Positions 7,456 to 16,774 of a stretch of 41,055 nucleotides of DNA are shown here, piece by piece. Position numbers and translations under genes: made by a program. This stretch comes from Gammaproteobacteria bacterium (GTDB lineage: Bacteria > Pseudomonadota > Gammaproteobacteria > DSM-19610): NCBI GenBank assembly GCA_015494295.1, contig WGBO01000030.1, positions 1 through 41,055 of the forward strand. Direction: 5' to 3'. The notes beneath the pieces were generated by a model that saw only the letters and a program-made list of their open reading frames with translations, made no database searches and had not been told where the DNA came from. The first letter of the stretch is position 1, and the number at the start of each line of letters is the position of its first letter.

Positions 7456-9540
7456 TCAGAGGTTTTCCTTGCGCTCCTTCGCTTCCTTGATGACCTGTTC
7501 CGCCACGTTGGCCGGACAGGGCGCGTAGTGCGAGAACTCCATGGAGAACTGGCCGCGACCGGAGGTCATGGTGCGCAGGTCACCGATGTAGCCGAACATT
7601 TCGCTCAGCGGGGCATCGGCCTTGACACGCACGCCGGTGGGTCCGGCTTCCTGCGCCTTGATCATGCCACGGCGGCGGTTGAGGTCGCCGATCACGTCAC
7701 CGACGTGGTCCTCGGGCGTGAACACATCCACCTTCATGATCGGTTCCAGCAACTGCGGACCGGCCTTGGGAATGGACTGACGATAGGCACCCTTGGCCGC
7801 GATCTCGTAGGCCACGGCCGAGGAATCGACGGCGTGGAAACCACCGTCGGTCAGCGTCACCTTCACATCCAGCAGCGGGAAGCCGGCGAGCACGCCTTCT
7901 TCCATGCTGGTGCGGAAACCCTTTTCGACCGCCGGCCAGAATTCACGCGGCACGTTGCCACCGGTAACCGTGGACTCGAACTCGAACCCGCTGTTGGTCT
8001 CGCCCGGCTCGATCACGTAGTCGATCTTGGCGAACTGGCCGGAACCACCGGTCTGCTTCTTGTGGGTATAGCTGTCTTCGACACGCTGGGTGATGGTCTC
8101 TCGGTACGCCACCTGCGGCTTGCCGACCTCGACGTCGATGCCATGGGTACGGCGCAGGATGTCTACCTTGATGTCCAGGTGCAGCTCACCCATGCCCTTC
8201 ATGATGGTCTCCCCGGACTCCTCGTCGGTTTCGACGCGGAACGAGGGATCCTCCTGCACCATCTTGTTGAGCGCAATGCCGAGCTTCTCGGAACCGGCCT
8301 TGTCCTTGGGCGCGATGGCGATGGAGATGACCGGGTCCGGGAACACCATCGGCTCCAGGGTGGCGGGCGACTTGGGATCGCACAGGGTGTGACCGGTCTG
8401 CACGTTCTTCATGCCGACGATGGCGATGATGTCGCCGGCCTGCGCGGAATCGATCTCCTCGCGGTCGTCAGCGTGCATGATCACCATGCGGCCGATACGC
8501 TCGGTCTTGCCGGTGAAGCTGTTGAGCACGGTATCGCCCTTGTTGATGCGGCCCGAGTAGATGCGCACGAAGGTCAGCGCACCGAAGCGGTCGTCCATGA
8601 TCTTGAACGCCAGCGCGCGCAGCGGGCGGTCGGGATCGACGATGGCGAATTCGCCGGTCTCGTTACCTTCCATGTCCACTTCCGGCTGCGGCTTGACCTC
8701 GGTCGGGCTCGGCAGGTAGTCGACCACAGCGTCCAGCACAAGCTGCACACCCTTGTTCTTGAAGGAGGAACCACAGTAGGTCGGGAAGAAGTCGAGCGCG
8801 ATGGTTCCCTTGCGGATGCAGCGCTTGAGGTCCTCGATGGAAGGCTCCTCTCCTTCCAGGTAGGCTTCCATCAGGTCGTCGTCCTGCTCGAGCGCGGTTT
8901 CCACCAGCTTCTCGCGCCATTCCTCGACCTGGTCGACCATGTCGGCGGGCACGTCCTCAATGGTGTATTTCATCGGGTCGCCGGAGTCGTCCCAGATCCA
9001 CGCCTTGCGGGTGAGCAGGTCGACCATGCCCTTGAGGTTGTCCTCGACACCGATCGGCAGCACCATCACCAGCGGGTTGGCGCCCAGCACGTCCTCGACC
9101 TGCTTGACGACGCGGTAGAAGTCGGCACCGACACGGTCCAGCTTGTTGACGTAGATGATACGCGCCACCTCGGACTCGTTGGCGTAACGCCAGTTGGTCT
9201 CGGACTGGGGCTCGACGCCGCCGGAAGCGCAGAACACACCGACGCCGCCGTCGAGCACCTTCAGGGAACGGTACACTTCAATGGTGAAGTCCACGTGTCC
9301 GGGGGTGTCGATGATGTTCAGCCGGTGGCCGTTCCACTCACAGGTGGTCGCCGCGGACTGGATGGTGATGCCGCGCTCCTGTTCCTGCTCCATGAAATCG
9401 GTAGTGGCGGCGCCATCGTGCACCTCACCGATCTTGTGGATTTTGCCGGTCAGTTTCAGGATACGCTCGGTGGTCGTGGTCTTGCCGGCATCCACGTGGG
9501 CGAAAATACCGATATTCCGGTAATGGCTTAGATCTGTCAT
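7456..9540 (-). CDS. fusA2: Elongation factor G, second type (FusA2)
   Basis: A 694-residue translational GTPase with the full EF-G domain order. G1 is AHVDAGKT at 14-21, the switch I region is [12 protein letters not shown]3 is DTPGH and G4 is NKLD. Domains II-V follow and end in [15 protein letters not shown] moves tRNA and mRNA through the ribosome and acts with RRF in recycling. The gene stands alone rather than in the rpsL-rpsG-fusA-tuf operon. The sequence ([40 protein letters not shown]) matches the second EF-G of Pseudomonas, Vibrio and relatives as I know it. The canonical fusA is presumably elsewhere. How work is shared between the two copies cannot be read from the sequence. A 22-bp inverted repeat lies upstream and could be an operator. 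Confidence 0.95.
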   Translation of the reverse strand: MTDLSHYRNIGIFAHVDAGKTTTTERILKLTGKIHKIGEVHDGAATTDFMEQEQERGITIQSAATTCEWNGHRLNIIDTPGHVDFTIEVYRSLKVLDGGVGVFCASGGVEPQSETNWRYANESEVARIIYVNKLDRVGADFYRVVKQVEDVLGANPLVMVLPIGVEDNLKGMVDLLTRKAWIWDDSGDPMKYTIEDVPADMVDQVEEWREKLVETALEQDDDLMEAYLEGEEPSIEDLKRCIRKGTIALDFFPTYCGSSFKNKGVQLVLDAVVDYLPSPTEVKPQPEVDMEGNETGEFAIVDPDRPLRALAFKIMDDRFGALTFVRIYSGRINKGDTVLNSFTGKTERIGRMVIMHADDREEIDSAQAGDIIAIVGMKNVQTGHTLCDPKSPATLEPMVFPDPVISIAIAPKDKAGSEKLGIALNKMVQEDPSFRVETDEESGETIMKGMGELHLDIKVDILRRTHGIDVEVGKPQVAYRETITQRVEDSYTHKKQTGGSGQFAKIDYVIEPGETNSGFEFESTVTGGNVPREFWPAVEKGFRTSMEEGVLAGFPLLDVKVTLTDGGFHAVDSSAVAYEIAAKGAYRQSIPKAGPQLLEPIMKVDVFTPEDHVGDVIGDLNRRRGMIKAQEAGPTGVRVKADAPLSEMFGYIGDLRTMTSGRGQFSMEFSHYAPCPANVAEQVIKEAKERKENL

Positions 9541-9608
9541 GGTATCAACTCGTTAGCTTGTAAAATCATCATCGAACTGCACTTTCCGCCCACCGAAAAT
9601 AAAACAAA

Positions 9609-9630
9609 CCATGTTAAATCAATAACATGG
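9609..9630. promoter_or_regulatory. Inverted repeat upstream of fusA2 (possible operator)
   Basis: CCATGTTA and TAACATGG form perfect 8-bp arms around AATCAA. The repeat lies 69-90 nt upstream of the fusA2 start codon in the gap shared with the binding-protein gene. TetR- or MarR-type repressors use dyads of this size. No regulator gene is adjacent, so assignment is open. Confidence 0.4.
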
Positions 9631-9834
9631 CTTGCATCTCGGTTACGTCTGGCGAGCTGGTGCCGTGCCGGGAACGCTGGCCGTCCGCCTTCGCCGGAAG
9701 GCCATTCCGCTCCAAATGGCCGCGTATGATACCGGAAATCGGCGCGAGAATGGAGAAATTCTCGCTTTCCTGCCCGGGTGTTGGTTATGCTGGCCTCTCC
9801 GCCCCGCCCCAGGCCGGGCAAACCGGTACCCCGA

Positions 9835-10587
9835 ATGCCACCGAAACCTTTATATGTCATCGTTCTCGCCGGCCTCCTGCTGCTGTCCGGCATGGCCACG
9901 GCGACACATCCGCCCGGCCAGCGACCGGTACTGGTGCTGAACACGGCGGCTTCCGACCCGCTCGGCACTGAACACCACACCGGCTTCATCGACCGCCTGC
10001 TGGGCATCGCCCTGGAGCGGCTGGGCTACCGCCTGGAAATCGTGCGCGCACCCGCCGAGCGCGCCCTGATCCTGGCCAACTCGGGCGTCAACGATGGCGA
10101 AATGGTACGCATCGGCGGTCTGAGCCGGCTCTACCCCAACCTGGTGCAGGTAACGGAACCGCTCATCACCAACGAGTTCGTGGGCTTCACCCGCAACCCT
10201 TCGCTGACACTCGACGGCTGGCAGGACCTGGCCGACCACCCGGTCGCGATCATCACCGGCTGGAAGATTTTCGAACGCAACATCCCCCCTGGCACCGAAC
10301 TGGTAACGGTCAGGAATGTCGACCAGTTGTTCACCTTGCTGCAAAAGGATCGCACCGAAATCGCACTGTACGCGCGCTGGTCGGGCCTGGCCTACGTCCG
10401 CAACCACGGCCTGCGCGGCGTGCGCGCGGTGGAACCGCCGCTGGCGAGGCGTGACATGTACGTCTACCTGCACAAGCGGCACCGTGACCTGGCAACCCGA
10501 CTGGCGGCGCAACTGCGCGCCCTGAAGACGGATGGCACCTACCGCAGACTGTTCAATGAAACGCTCGCCCCCTACGACAGAGACTGA
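9835..10587 (+). CDS. Periplasmic solute-binding protein (SBP_bac_3-like)
   Basis: A 250-residue secreted protein of the family-3 solute-binding fold. The signal peptide is MPPKPLYVIVLAGLLLLSGMATA. It is followed by a first lobe with LERLGYRLEIVRAPAERAL and NDGEMVRIGGLS, and a C-terminal helix LAAQLRALKTDGTYRRLFNE typical of the family. No transporter permease or ATPase is next to it. Instead its 3' end overlaps the start of a histidine kinase gene by 32 bp. A role as periplasmic sensor presenting a ligand to that kinase is therefore more likely than uptake; this is inference. The start is uncertain: ATG 9787 and GTG 9778 are in frame upstream, but 9835 gives the cleanest signal peptide. Confidence 0.8.
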   Translation: MPPKPLYVIVLAGLLLLSGMATATHPPGQRPVLVLNTAASDPLGTEHHTGFIDRLLGIALERLGYRLEIVRAPAERALILANSGVNDGEMVRIGGLSRLYPNLVQVTEPLITNEFVGFTRNPSLTLDGWQDLADHPVAIITGWKIFERNIPPGTELVTVRNVDQLFTLLQKDRTEIALYARWSGLAYVRNHGLRGVRAVEPPLARRDMYVYLHKRHRDLATRLAAQLRALKTDGTYRRLFNETLAPYDRD

Positions 10588-12445
10588 GCGCCTGGAGCGC
10601 GCCACGCCCGGTGTTTTCAGTTCCGTCATCGCACGACGGCTGATTTTCTATGTCGTGCTGTTCAGTTCGCTCATCACGCTGGTATCCACCGCCTTCCAGC
10701 TCTACCTCGACTATGAGAACGACATCGGCCTGATCGAGGACAAGCTGCAACAGGTCCGCACCGCCCACCTGAAGAGCCTGTCCGAGACCCTGTGGGCCTC
10801 CGACAGCCGGGAGTTGCGGACCCACGCCGACGGCATCCTGCAGATGCGCGACATGCAGTACGTGGAAATCCGCGACCGCGAGCGCGTCTGGGTGGCGTTG
10901 GGCGAGCCGCAGAGTCACAACGTGATACGCCGCGAGTTCCCCATGACCCACCCGTTCCGCGGTCGTGACATCGACATCGGCACCCTGACCATCGTCGCCA
11001 GCCTGGACGGCGTCTACCAGCGCCTGCTCGACAAGGTGTGGATCATCCTGGCCTCCAACGCCGTGAAGACTTTCCTGGTGGCGGGCTTCATCTTCATCAT
11101 TTTCCATACGCTGGTCACCCGCCACCTGGCGCACATCGCGAGTTTCGCCCGGCGCCTGGACGCCGACACCCTGGACGCACCGCTGCAACTCGAGCGCGGC
11201 GGGCGCGAAAAACAGGCGGCGGACGAACTCGACCTGGTGGTCAACGCCATCCGCCAGATGCAACTCAACCTGCACCGCTCCTTCGAGGCATTGCGTGAAA
11301 GCGAACATCTGGTGCGCCTGCTGATGGACTCAACGGCGGAGGCCATCTACGGTGTGGATACCGACGGCCGTTGCACCTTCGCCAACCCTGCCTGCCTGCG
11401 CATGCTCGGCTACGCCGACATCTACGACCTTCTGGGCCAAAACATGCACGAACTGGTACACCACACCCGCCCCGACGGCAGCCACTACGCGGAGCGGGAT
11501 TGTCATATCTACCGCGCCTTCAGACTCGGTCACGGCACACACCGCGACGACGAGGTGCTGTGGCGGCGGGACGGCAGCTCCTTCCCGGTGGAATACTGGT
11601 CGCACCCCATCGAGAAGGATGGCGAAACGCTCGGCGCCGTGGTCACCTTTCTCGACATCAGCCAGCGCAAGCAGGCCGAACAGGAACTGGAAAAATACCG
11701 CGAACACCTGGAGGAACTGGTGCAGGAACGCACCACCGAACTGGCCCGCATCAACCGGGAACTGGAGGCCTTCAGCTATTCCGTCTCCCACGACCTGCGC
11801 GCGCCCTTGCGCAGCATCGACGGGTTCAGCTTTGCATTGCTGGAGGACTACGGCGAGCAGCTCGACGAACAGGGCCGGCAATACCTGCAGCGGGTCCGCA
11901 AGTCCAGCCAGCGCATGGCGGAACTCATCGACGACCTGCTGTTGCTGTCACGCGTGACACGCAGCGATTTCGTACGCCAGCGGCTGTCGCTCAGCGAACT
12001 GGCGCAACAGGCCGTCGAGCGCCTGCAACTGAACGATCCGCAACGCGAGCTGGAAGTCGTCATCGAAACCGGTATCGAGGCAGAAGGCGACCGGCGACTG
12101 CTCGCCATCCTGTTCGACAACCTGATCGGCAACGCCTGGAAATACACCGGCAGGACGGCACGGCCGCGCATCCGCTTCGGGACGCGCCCGGGTGAAGGCG
12201 CGCCGGTCTATTTTGTCGAGGACAATGGCGCGGGTTTCGACATGCGTTACGCGGACAAACTGTTCAGCGCCTTTCAACGCCTGCACGGCGATGAATTCGA
12301 GGGCAGCGGCATCGGCCTGGCCACGGCGCGCCGCATCGTGGAACGCCACGGCGGGCGCATCTGGGCAATGGGCGAACCCGGGCGCGGCGCCACCTTCCTG
12401 TTTACGCTGGAGACTCAGCGGACGGTTCCCGGTACAGCGACCTGA
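10556..12445 (+). CDS. Membrane PAS-domain histidine kinase
   Basis: A 629-residue hybrid-less sensor kinase. Two membrane segments (about 30-50 and 163-187) bracket a periplasmic sensor of roughly 110 residues. A HAMP-like linker follows, then a PAS domain (251-370, ending in VVTFLDISQRKQAEQ), a coiled coil (372-400), a HisKA domain with H412 in SYSVSHDLRAP, and a HATPase domain with N box DNLIGNAWKY, G1 VEDNGAGFD and G2 GSGIGLATA. This C-terminal half resembles the phytochrome-type kinases. No receiver or response-regulator gene follows; the gene instead converges on napF with a 44-bp 3' overlap. It is translationally coupled to the binding-protein gene, so both likely form one sensory unit. 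The signal is unknown. Confidence 0.9.
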   Translation: MKRSPPTTETERLERATPGVFSSVIARRLIFYVVLFSSLITLVSTAFQLYLDYENDIGLIEDKLQQVRTAHLKSLSETLWASDSRELRTHADGILQMRDMQYVEIRDRERVWVALGEPQSHNVIRREFPMTHPFRGRDIDIGTLTIVASLDGVYQRLLDKVWIILASNAVKTFLVAGFIFIIFHTLVTRHLAHIASFARRLDADTLDAPLQLERGGREKQAADELDLVVNAIRQMQLNLHRSFEALRESEHLVRLLMDSTAEAIYGVDTDGRCTFANPACLRMLGYADIYDLLGQNMHELVHHTRPDGSHYAERDCHIYRAFRLGHGTHRDDEVLWRRDGSSFPVEYWSHPIEKDGETLGAVVTFLDISQRKQAEQELEKYREHLEELVQERTTELARINRELEAFSYSVSHDLRAPLRSIDGFSFALLEDYGEQLDEQGRQYLQRVRKSSQRMAELIDDLLLLSRVTRSDFVRQRLSLSELAQQAVERLQLNDPQRELEVVIETGIEAEGDRRLLAILFDNLIGNAWKYTGRTARPRIRFGTRPGEGAPVYFVEDNGAGFDMRYADKLFSAFQRLHGDEFEGSGIGLATARRIVERHGGRIWAMGEPGRGATFLFTLETQRTVPGTAT

Positions 12446-13004
12446 TCTTCACGGCACGCGGTTCCACCACGCAGGCCTGGCGGCACTGGCCACAACCGAT
12501 ACAGGCATCGGCATCGATCCGCGGCCGCCAGTTTTCCCAGCACAGCGCTCCCGGCACCGGACAGGCGGTGGCGCAGGCGCCGCATTCCGGTCCCTGCCAG
12601 GGCAGGCAACGGGCCGTGTCGATTTCCGCGCACGCCAGCCTGGGCAAGGGGGGCGTTTCCCCCTCATCGACCTCGGGGCGCCGCAGGGCGGCCGGTTCAC
12701 AGGCGCTGACACAGGGCCAGTCCTCGCACAGGGTGCAGGCGCGGTTGGCCAGATCCAGCGCCGGCGTGCCGGCAAACTGTACGCCGAGGCGCGCCGGCAG
12801 GGCAAACACGACCTTCTGCGGACAGGCCTCGATGCAGGCTCCGCAGCGCGTGCAGGCCAGCAAAAACTCCAGTTCGTCCAGCGCCCAGGGCGGACGTATC
12901 CAGTGCGCCGCGCGCCGCGCTACCTGGCGGTCGGCCTGTTCCACCGCCGTCTTGCCGGCCCTGTGCGCCACCTGTCGGAAAAAACCGCGCCGCGAGCTAT
13001 CCAC
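12402..13004 (-). CDS. napF: NapF-like four-cluster ferredoxin
   Basis: A 200-residue cytoplasmic iron-sulfur protein with four Cys-rich groups: CTRCGACIEACP, CTLCEDWPCVSACE, CLPWQGPECGACATACP and CIGCGQCRQACV, so up to four [4Fe-4S] clusters. The N-terminus (DSSRRGFFRQVAHR, then IRPPWALDE) is close to E. coli NapF. NapF is thought to act on the cytoplasmic NapA precursor, probably in Fe-S cluster maturation. I chose the GTG at 13004, which overlaps the TAG of the preceding gene (TAGTG); a GTG at 13040 would extend it by 12 residues. It is the last gene of the molybdoenzyme cluster. Its 3' end overlaps the convergent kinase gene by 44 bp. No NapD is present. Confidence 0.85.
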   Translation of the reverse strand: MDSSRRGFFRQVAHRAGKTAVEQADRQVARRAAHWIRPPWALDELEFLLACTRCGACIEACPQKVVFALPARLGVQFAGTPALDLANRACTLCEDWPCVSACEPAALRRPEVDEGETPPLPRLACAEIDTARCLPWQGPECGACATACPVPGALCWENWRPRIDADACIGCGQCRQACVVEPRAVKIRSLYREPSAESPA

Positions 13005-14542
13005 TACATTCTCATGATCATGGGCTGCGACAGCAGCCACAGGTGAAAGGCGGTCATCAGCACCACGAAGCCCAGCATCGGCGTCAAGCGCCAGCCGCCC
13101 CCGACGCGCACGCCCTCGGCGAGCAGCAACTTGCGACCGCGGTGACGCACGATCTGCACCGCGATCCAGAAACCGAACACCATCAGCCCGGCCTGGATGG
13201 CAAACAGCGCATCCTGGGAAATCAGCATCTCGAAATGCCGGGCGTGTTTCTCCATCATGCTCAGTGGTGCCATGCCGGTGCCCAGCGGGTTTTCGAATAC
13301 CTTGCCCACGCCCACGCCCTCGCGCACCAGGTGATTGAGGTTGTGCGCCATGTGATAGGCGAAGGCCAGCGGCAATGACACGAAGGCCAGGGTGGCGAAC
13401 TGGCGCCGAAACGGCGTTTCACGCCCCACCAGCCAGCGTGTGAACAGCACGAACAGGGCGTAGACGGCCACCACCGCCGCCATGCTGCCGAACATGCCGA
13501 CGGTGAAACTGAGCAGCAACTGGCCCGAGTCGTTCAGGACACGCGCGACGTTACTCATCCAGGTTTCCCAGAACGGCATCATCGACAGGCCATGGAAACC
13601 GGTCAGCGCCAGCAGACCGATCATGAACCAGGCCTCGTCGTGGCGCGGCCGCGCGTCCTGCACCGCTTCCACGCTGGGCGAGCGCAGCCGCCAGGCGACG
13701 TTGTCGTGCGGGCAACTGCGCACGCAGTTGCCGCAGGAGGTGCAGTAACTGTTCTGCTTCAGGCGTCCCATCACCAGCCAGGTGGGACAGGGCTCGGTTT
13801 CCTCGTTGCCGTGGTAACAGGCCAGCGAGGTGCAGTCAGCGCAGGTCTGCGTATCGATGGGGCGCAGCTCGACCGGCGCCAGTTGCGAATAGAATCCCAC
13901 GGTGCGCCCCACGGGGCAGAAGAACCGGCAAAAGGCATTGCGTTCATAGATAGCCAGCGAGGTGGTCGCCAGTACCACCATCAGCAAGGCCACCACTGCC
14001 GTCGCATAGGGATCGGTGGTGATGCCCAGGCCCAGTTCCAGCCAGGTCAGGGCGATGAACATAAGCAGCGCCGGCCAGGTGTTGCGCAACATCCTGGGCA
14101 CCCGCAGGTTCAGGCTGTTGTTCGGTTCGGCGCGCTTCCACAGCCGGCGGCGCACCAGCCACTGCGCCATCGCATCCCAGGGACACACCGCGCACCAGGC
14201 GGTGCCAAGAAAGAACACGGAAAAGATCAGACCCGCCCACCAGATGTTCCAGGTCAGCACGGTGGCGATATTGCGCTCGGGGATCTGGTTCCCGAACAGG
14301 CCCGCGTAGATCACCAGCAGGAACAGCGCCACGAACACCAGTTTCAGGACCAGCAGGATACGCGGGCTGGACACCAGGTAGCGTACCAGGCCGCGCAACA
14401 GCGGGGCGCGCGTCAGGTTGTAGACGGTAGCACCGGCGCTGCCCGGCAGGGGAGACACCACCGCCCACAGGGTCAGGACGACCATGCCGGCGATGACGGC
14501 CATGCCCCAGCTTGCCGGAAGGCCGGGATGGGTCATGATCAC
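13004..14542 (-). CDS. NapH/NosR-type membrane polyferredoxin
   Basis: A 512-residue integral membrane protein with many hydrophobic segments. Two membrane-associated Cys motifs of the NapH/NosR/CcoG type are present: CAVCPWD at 117-121 and CRFFCP at 205-210. They are followed by a modified first ferredoxin group (C234, C237, C242, C252) and a canonical one (CTSCGNCVRSCP, 267-278). A long C-terminal membrane part (about 305-512) with His-containing helices goes beyond NapH, which is only about 290 residues. It probably passes electrons between the quinol pool and Fe-S partners across the membrane. The start is the GTG at 14542, six bases behind GGGGAGGG and overlapping the previous stop by four bases (GTGA); ATG 14536 is an alternative. 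Confidence 0.8.
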   Translation of the reverse strand: MIMTHPGLPASWGMAVIAGMVVLTLWAVVSPLPGSAGATVYNLTRAPLLRGLVRYLVSSPRILLVLKLVFVALFLLVIYAGLFGNQIPERNIATVLTWNIWWAGLIFSVFFLGTAWCAVCPWDAMAQWLVRRRLWKRAEPNNSLNLRVPRMLRNTWPALLMFIALTWLELGLGITTDPYATAVVALLMVVLATTSLAIYERNAFCRFFCPVGRTVGFYSQLAPVELRPIDTQTCADCTSLACYHGNEETEPCPTWLVMGRLKQNSYCTSCGNCVRSCPHDNVAWRLRSPSVEAVQDARPRHDEAWFMIGLLALTGFHGLSMMPFWETWMSNVARVLNDSGQLLLSFTVGMFGSMAAVVAVYALFVLFTRWLVGRETPFRRQFATLAFVSLPLAFAYHMAHNLNHLVREGVGVGKVFENPLGTGMAPLSMMEKHARHFEMLISQDALFAIQAGLMVFGFWIAVQIVRHRGRKLLLAEGVRVGGGWRLTPMLGFVVLMTAFHLWLLSQPMIMRM

Positions 14543-15150
14543 GGCGCGCCCTCCCCGCTCGCGGCGCTGGCGCGCTCGTCGCGGTGGGCCGCGCGAATCC
14601 GGTCGCGCTGCAGCCGCTTGCGCTGGAACAGGTTGGCGGCCACCAGCACCAGCAACAAGGCCACGCCGGCGATGGTGATGGGACCGACCGGCGAGGGCTG
14701 GCCAATGCGCAACGGGAAGTCGATCAGGTAGGGCTCACCCTCGTCCTCGAACTCGGCACGGATCACATAGTCGCCCTCCTCGCTGAACACGAAGCCCTGG
14801 CGAAACACATTGTCGTCCGGCGGCTGGACGCCCAGCAGTTCCGGTTCGGCGCCGCCGAACCATGCGTCGTCACGCACCGTGAACCGTACCTTTCCGGTAA
14901 AGGGTTCGCCGCTGTCCATGTGGGTGGCATACAGATTGATGCGTCCCGGTTCGCCGGGACGCGGGAAGGCCGGAAACACCATGTAGGTGACGAAGTAGTT
15001 CCCGATCTGGGTTTCCACCTGCATGCTCGGCGGCGTGTTGGAATCCTCGTTGAGGCTGTAGGCCGGGCGTCCCAGCACGTGGTGGGCCAGCGCCGGCGCG
15101 GCAAGCAACAACAGGACAACGGAAAGCAGGAAATGGCGGATGTGTTTCAT
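14539..15150 (-). CDS. Secreted, membrane-anchored FixH/YtkA-like protein
   Basis: A 203-residue protein with a signal peptide (MKHIRHFLLSVVLLLLAAPALA). It has a periplasmic beta-sandwich-like domain with the phrases INLYATHMDSGEPFTG, VRFTVRDDAWFG and EGDYVIRAEFEDEGEPY, one C-terminal membrane segment (about 158-177, ITIAGVALLLVLVAANLF) and a short basic cytoplasmic tail. The fold pattern suggests the FixH/YtkA group, which accompanies metal-cofactor or electron-transfer complexes; this is a guess from the pattern. It overlaps the upstream NapG-like gene by four bases (ATGA) and the downstream polyferredoxin by four, so it is tightly coupled inside the cluster. FixG/FixH-like pairing with the next gene is notable. 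Confidence 0.65.
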   Translation of the reverse strand: MKHIRHFLLSVVLLLLAAPALAHHVLGRPAYSLNEDSNTPPSMQVETQIGNYFVTYMVFPAFPRPGEPGRINLYATHMDSGEPFTGKVRFTVRDDAWFGGAEPELLGVQPPDDNVFRQGFVFSEEGDYVIRAEFEDEGEPYLIDFPLRIGQPSPVGPITIAGVALLLVLVAANLFQRKRLQRDRIRAAHRDERASAASGEGAP

Positions 15151-15755
15151 AGGCGGTGTGGGGCAACGGTTCCCTGGGAACGTTCGACAATACGGATTGG
15201 CAGACTCGGGTGGGGGCAGACCTCCACGCACAGGCCGCAACCCACGCACTCCGATTTTACAACGGGCTGGTACTGGTTCCAGTACTTGAAACCGATGGCG
15301 CGCTCACCGAGCGGACAAATGCTGACGCAGGCCCCGCAGATGCCGCGATCCACCCACGGGTAGCAGGCCGACCGGTCGATCTGGGCGATGCCCATGTCGA
15401 TCTCGTTGCGGGGCGTTTCCGTCAAAGCCTCGGTCGGACATGCCTCCATGCACTTGGCGCACAGGGTACAGGCCTTCTCCTCGGGATTGATATAGGGCGT
15501 GTTGACGCGGTAGCCACCCTCGCGTCGGTAAAAACGGATGCAGCGCGGCGGACACACCTCGCCGCACAGGCCGCAACCGATACAGGCGGCGTTGAAGGCG
15601 TCGTCGTCTTTCAGCGCGCCTGGCGGCCGCAAGTGGGTGCGCGGGTCGGCCTGGACTTCCGGCGTGGCCAGCCGGCCGAAGCCGTAGGGCAGCGTGCTGG
15701 CGGCGGCAATACCTGTCGCGTACATGAGCCGCTGCAACAGGGTTCGGCGCCGCAT
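15147..15755 (-). CDS. Second NapG-like four-cluster ferredoxin
   Basis: A 202-residue exported iron-sulfur protein. Its N-terminus has an arginine-rich Tat-like leader (MRRRTLLQRLMYATGIAAAS). Four Cys groups follow: CIGCGLCGEVCP, CTLCAKCMEACP, CYPWVDRGICGACVSICP and CVGCGLCVEVCP, giving up to four [4Fe-4S] clusters as in NapG. It starts one base inside the stop of the NapH gene (TGATG), which indicates translational coupling, and overlaps the following gene by four bases. It is a paralogue of the NapG-like protein two genes upstream. The canonical twin-arginine motif is imperfect, lacking a clear F-L-K, so Tat export is likely but not certain. Confidence 0.82.
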   Translation of the reverse strand: MRRRTLLQRLMYATGIAAASTLPYGFGRLATPEVQADPRTHLRPPGALKDDDAFNAACIGCGLCGEVCPPRCIRFYRREGGYRVNTPYINPEEKACTLCAKCMEACPTEALTETPRNEIDMGIAQIDRSACYPWVDRGICGACVSICPLGERAIGFKYWNQYQPVVKSECVGCGLCVEVCPHPSLPIRIVERSQGTVAPHRL

Positions 15756-16771
15756 CAGGCTGTGGCCTCCACCTCCGGGGGCGTCTCGCGGCGCTGCCGG
15801 TGCTGGTAACGTTTTCCGAGGTGACCCGGCCCCTGGTAAGCAATATCGCTCGGGCGTATCTCGAAAGTCAGCGCGTCGGTGGGGCATACCGCGATACAGG
15901 CCGCGCAGTTGTTGCATTCCTGCCCGAATCCGTCACGCAGGGGATCGAGCCCGAATTCGCAGATGGCATTGCACTTTGCACAGTCATTGCAATTCTCGAC
16001 CACGCGCTGCACGCGCACCAGGCGGTAACGGCCGAGCAACGAGTACAGCGCCCCGCCGGGACACAGGTAACGGCAAAAACCGCGCTGCGCCACCATCAGG
16101 TCGAACAGCATCGTGGCCGCAAAGAACACCGCGCCGGCGCCGAACCCGCCCAGCGCAACGGCATAGTAGATTTCCCGCCCCAGCACCGCCGGCGGGTAGA
16201 TCGCCGCGACGATGACCGAACCCGTGAGCATCGACAGCACCAGACCCGCACCCAGCACCAGGTACTTGAAACGCCGGTCCAGCTTGCGGTGCCCGGTGGA
16301 CAGTCCAATGCGCCGCAACAGGATGGCGAAGTTGCTGTTCAGCTCATACAGGAAACTGGCCGGACAGATCCAGCCGCAATAGAAACGCCCGAACAGCAAC
16401 GTGAACACCACCGGGATCAGCGCCGTGAGCAGGAAAGGCGTATACAGGTTCATGCCGGCCGCCACCTGCGACAGCGCCGCCAGCGGGTCACTGAGCTTGA
16501 GGCCGAACAGGTTTCCCGACCAGGTATTGCCCTTGACGGCGTCGAGATCCTCGGCCGGGTCCGTAACAAAAGGCGCCGTCAGCGCCTCCATGGTGTCGTA
16601 CAACTCCTGTTCCTGGGGCGCCAGCAGGTCATAGGCGTGCGCCGCCACGTAGGTCTGGTAGACGTGCAGGAAAGGCAACAGCACCAGCATGGAAAACACC
16701 GTCGCCAGCGTCAGCCAACGCAGCTTGTTCAGGTGTCTCCACAGAAAAAACGGTTTCCTGGTCGCGTGCAT
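15755..16771 (-). CDS. napH: NapH-like membrane quinol-dehydrogenase subunit
   Basis: A 338-residue membrane Fe-S protein of the NapH family. Membrane segments surround the motifs CGWICP (132-137) and CRYLCP (233-238), and two ferredoxin-type groups follow: C261-C271 (CNDCAKCNAIC) and C286-C296 (CNNCAACIAVC). The segment DPLAALSQVAAG matches the equivalent part of E. coli NapH as I recall it. NapH with NapG oxidises quinol and delivers electrons to the periplasm. It is longer than E. coli NapH (287 residues), mainly because of an insertion around 40-90 that would lie in the periplasm, and a His/Arg-rich C-terminal tail. It begins three bases after the upstream NapG gene stops and overlaps the next gene by one base. 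Confidence 0.85.
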   Translation of the reverse strand: MHATRKPFFLWRHLNKLRWLTLATVFSMLVLLPFLHVYQTYVAAHAYDLLAPQEQELYDTMEALTAPFVTDPAEDLDAVKGNTWSGNLFGLKLSDPLAALSQVAAGMNLYTPFLLTALIPVVFTLLFGRFYCGWICPASFLYELNSNFAILLRRIGLSTGHRKLDRRFKYLVLGAGLVLSMLTGSVIVAAIYPPAVLGREIYYAVALGGFGAGAVFFAATMLFDLMVAQRGFCRYLCPGGALYSLLGRYRLVRVQRVVENCNDCAKCNAICEFGLDPLRDGFGQECNNCAACIAVCPTDALTFEIRPSDIAYQGPGHLGKRYQHRQRRETPPEVEATA

Positions 16772-16774
16772 GGC

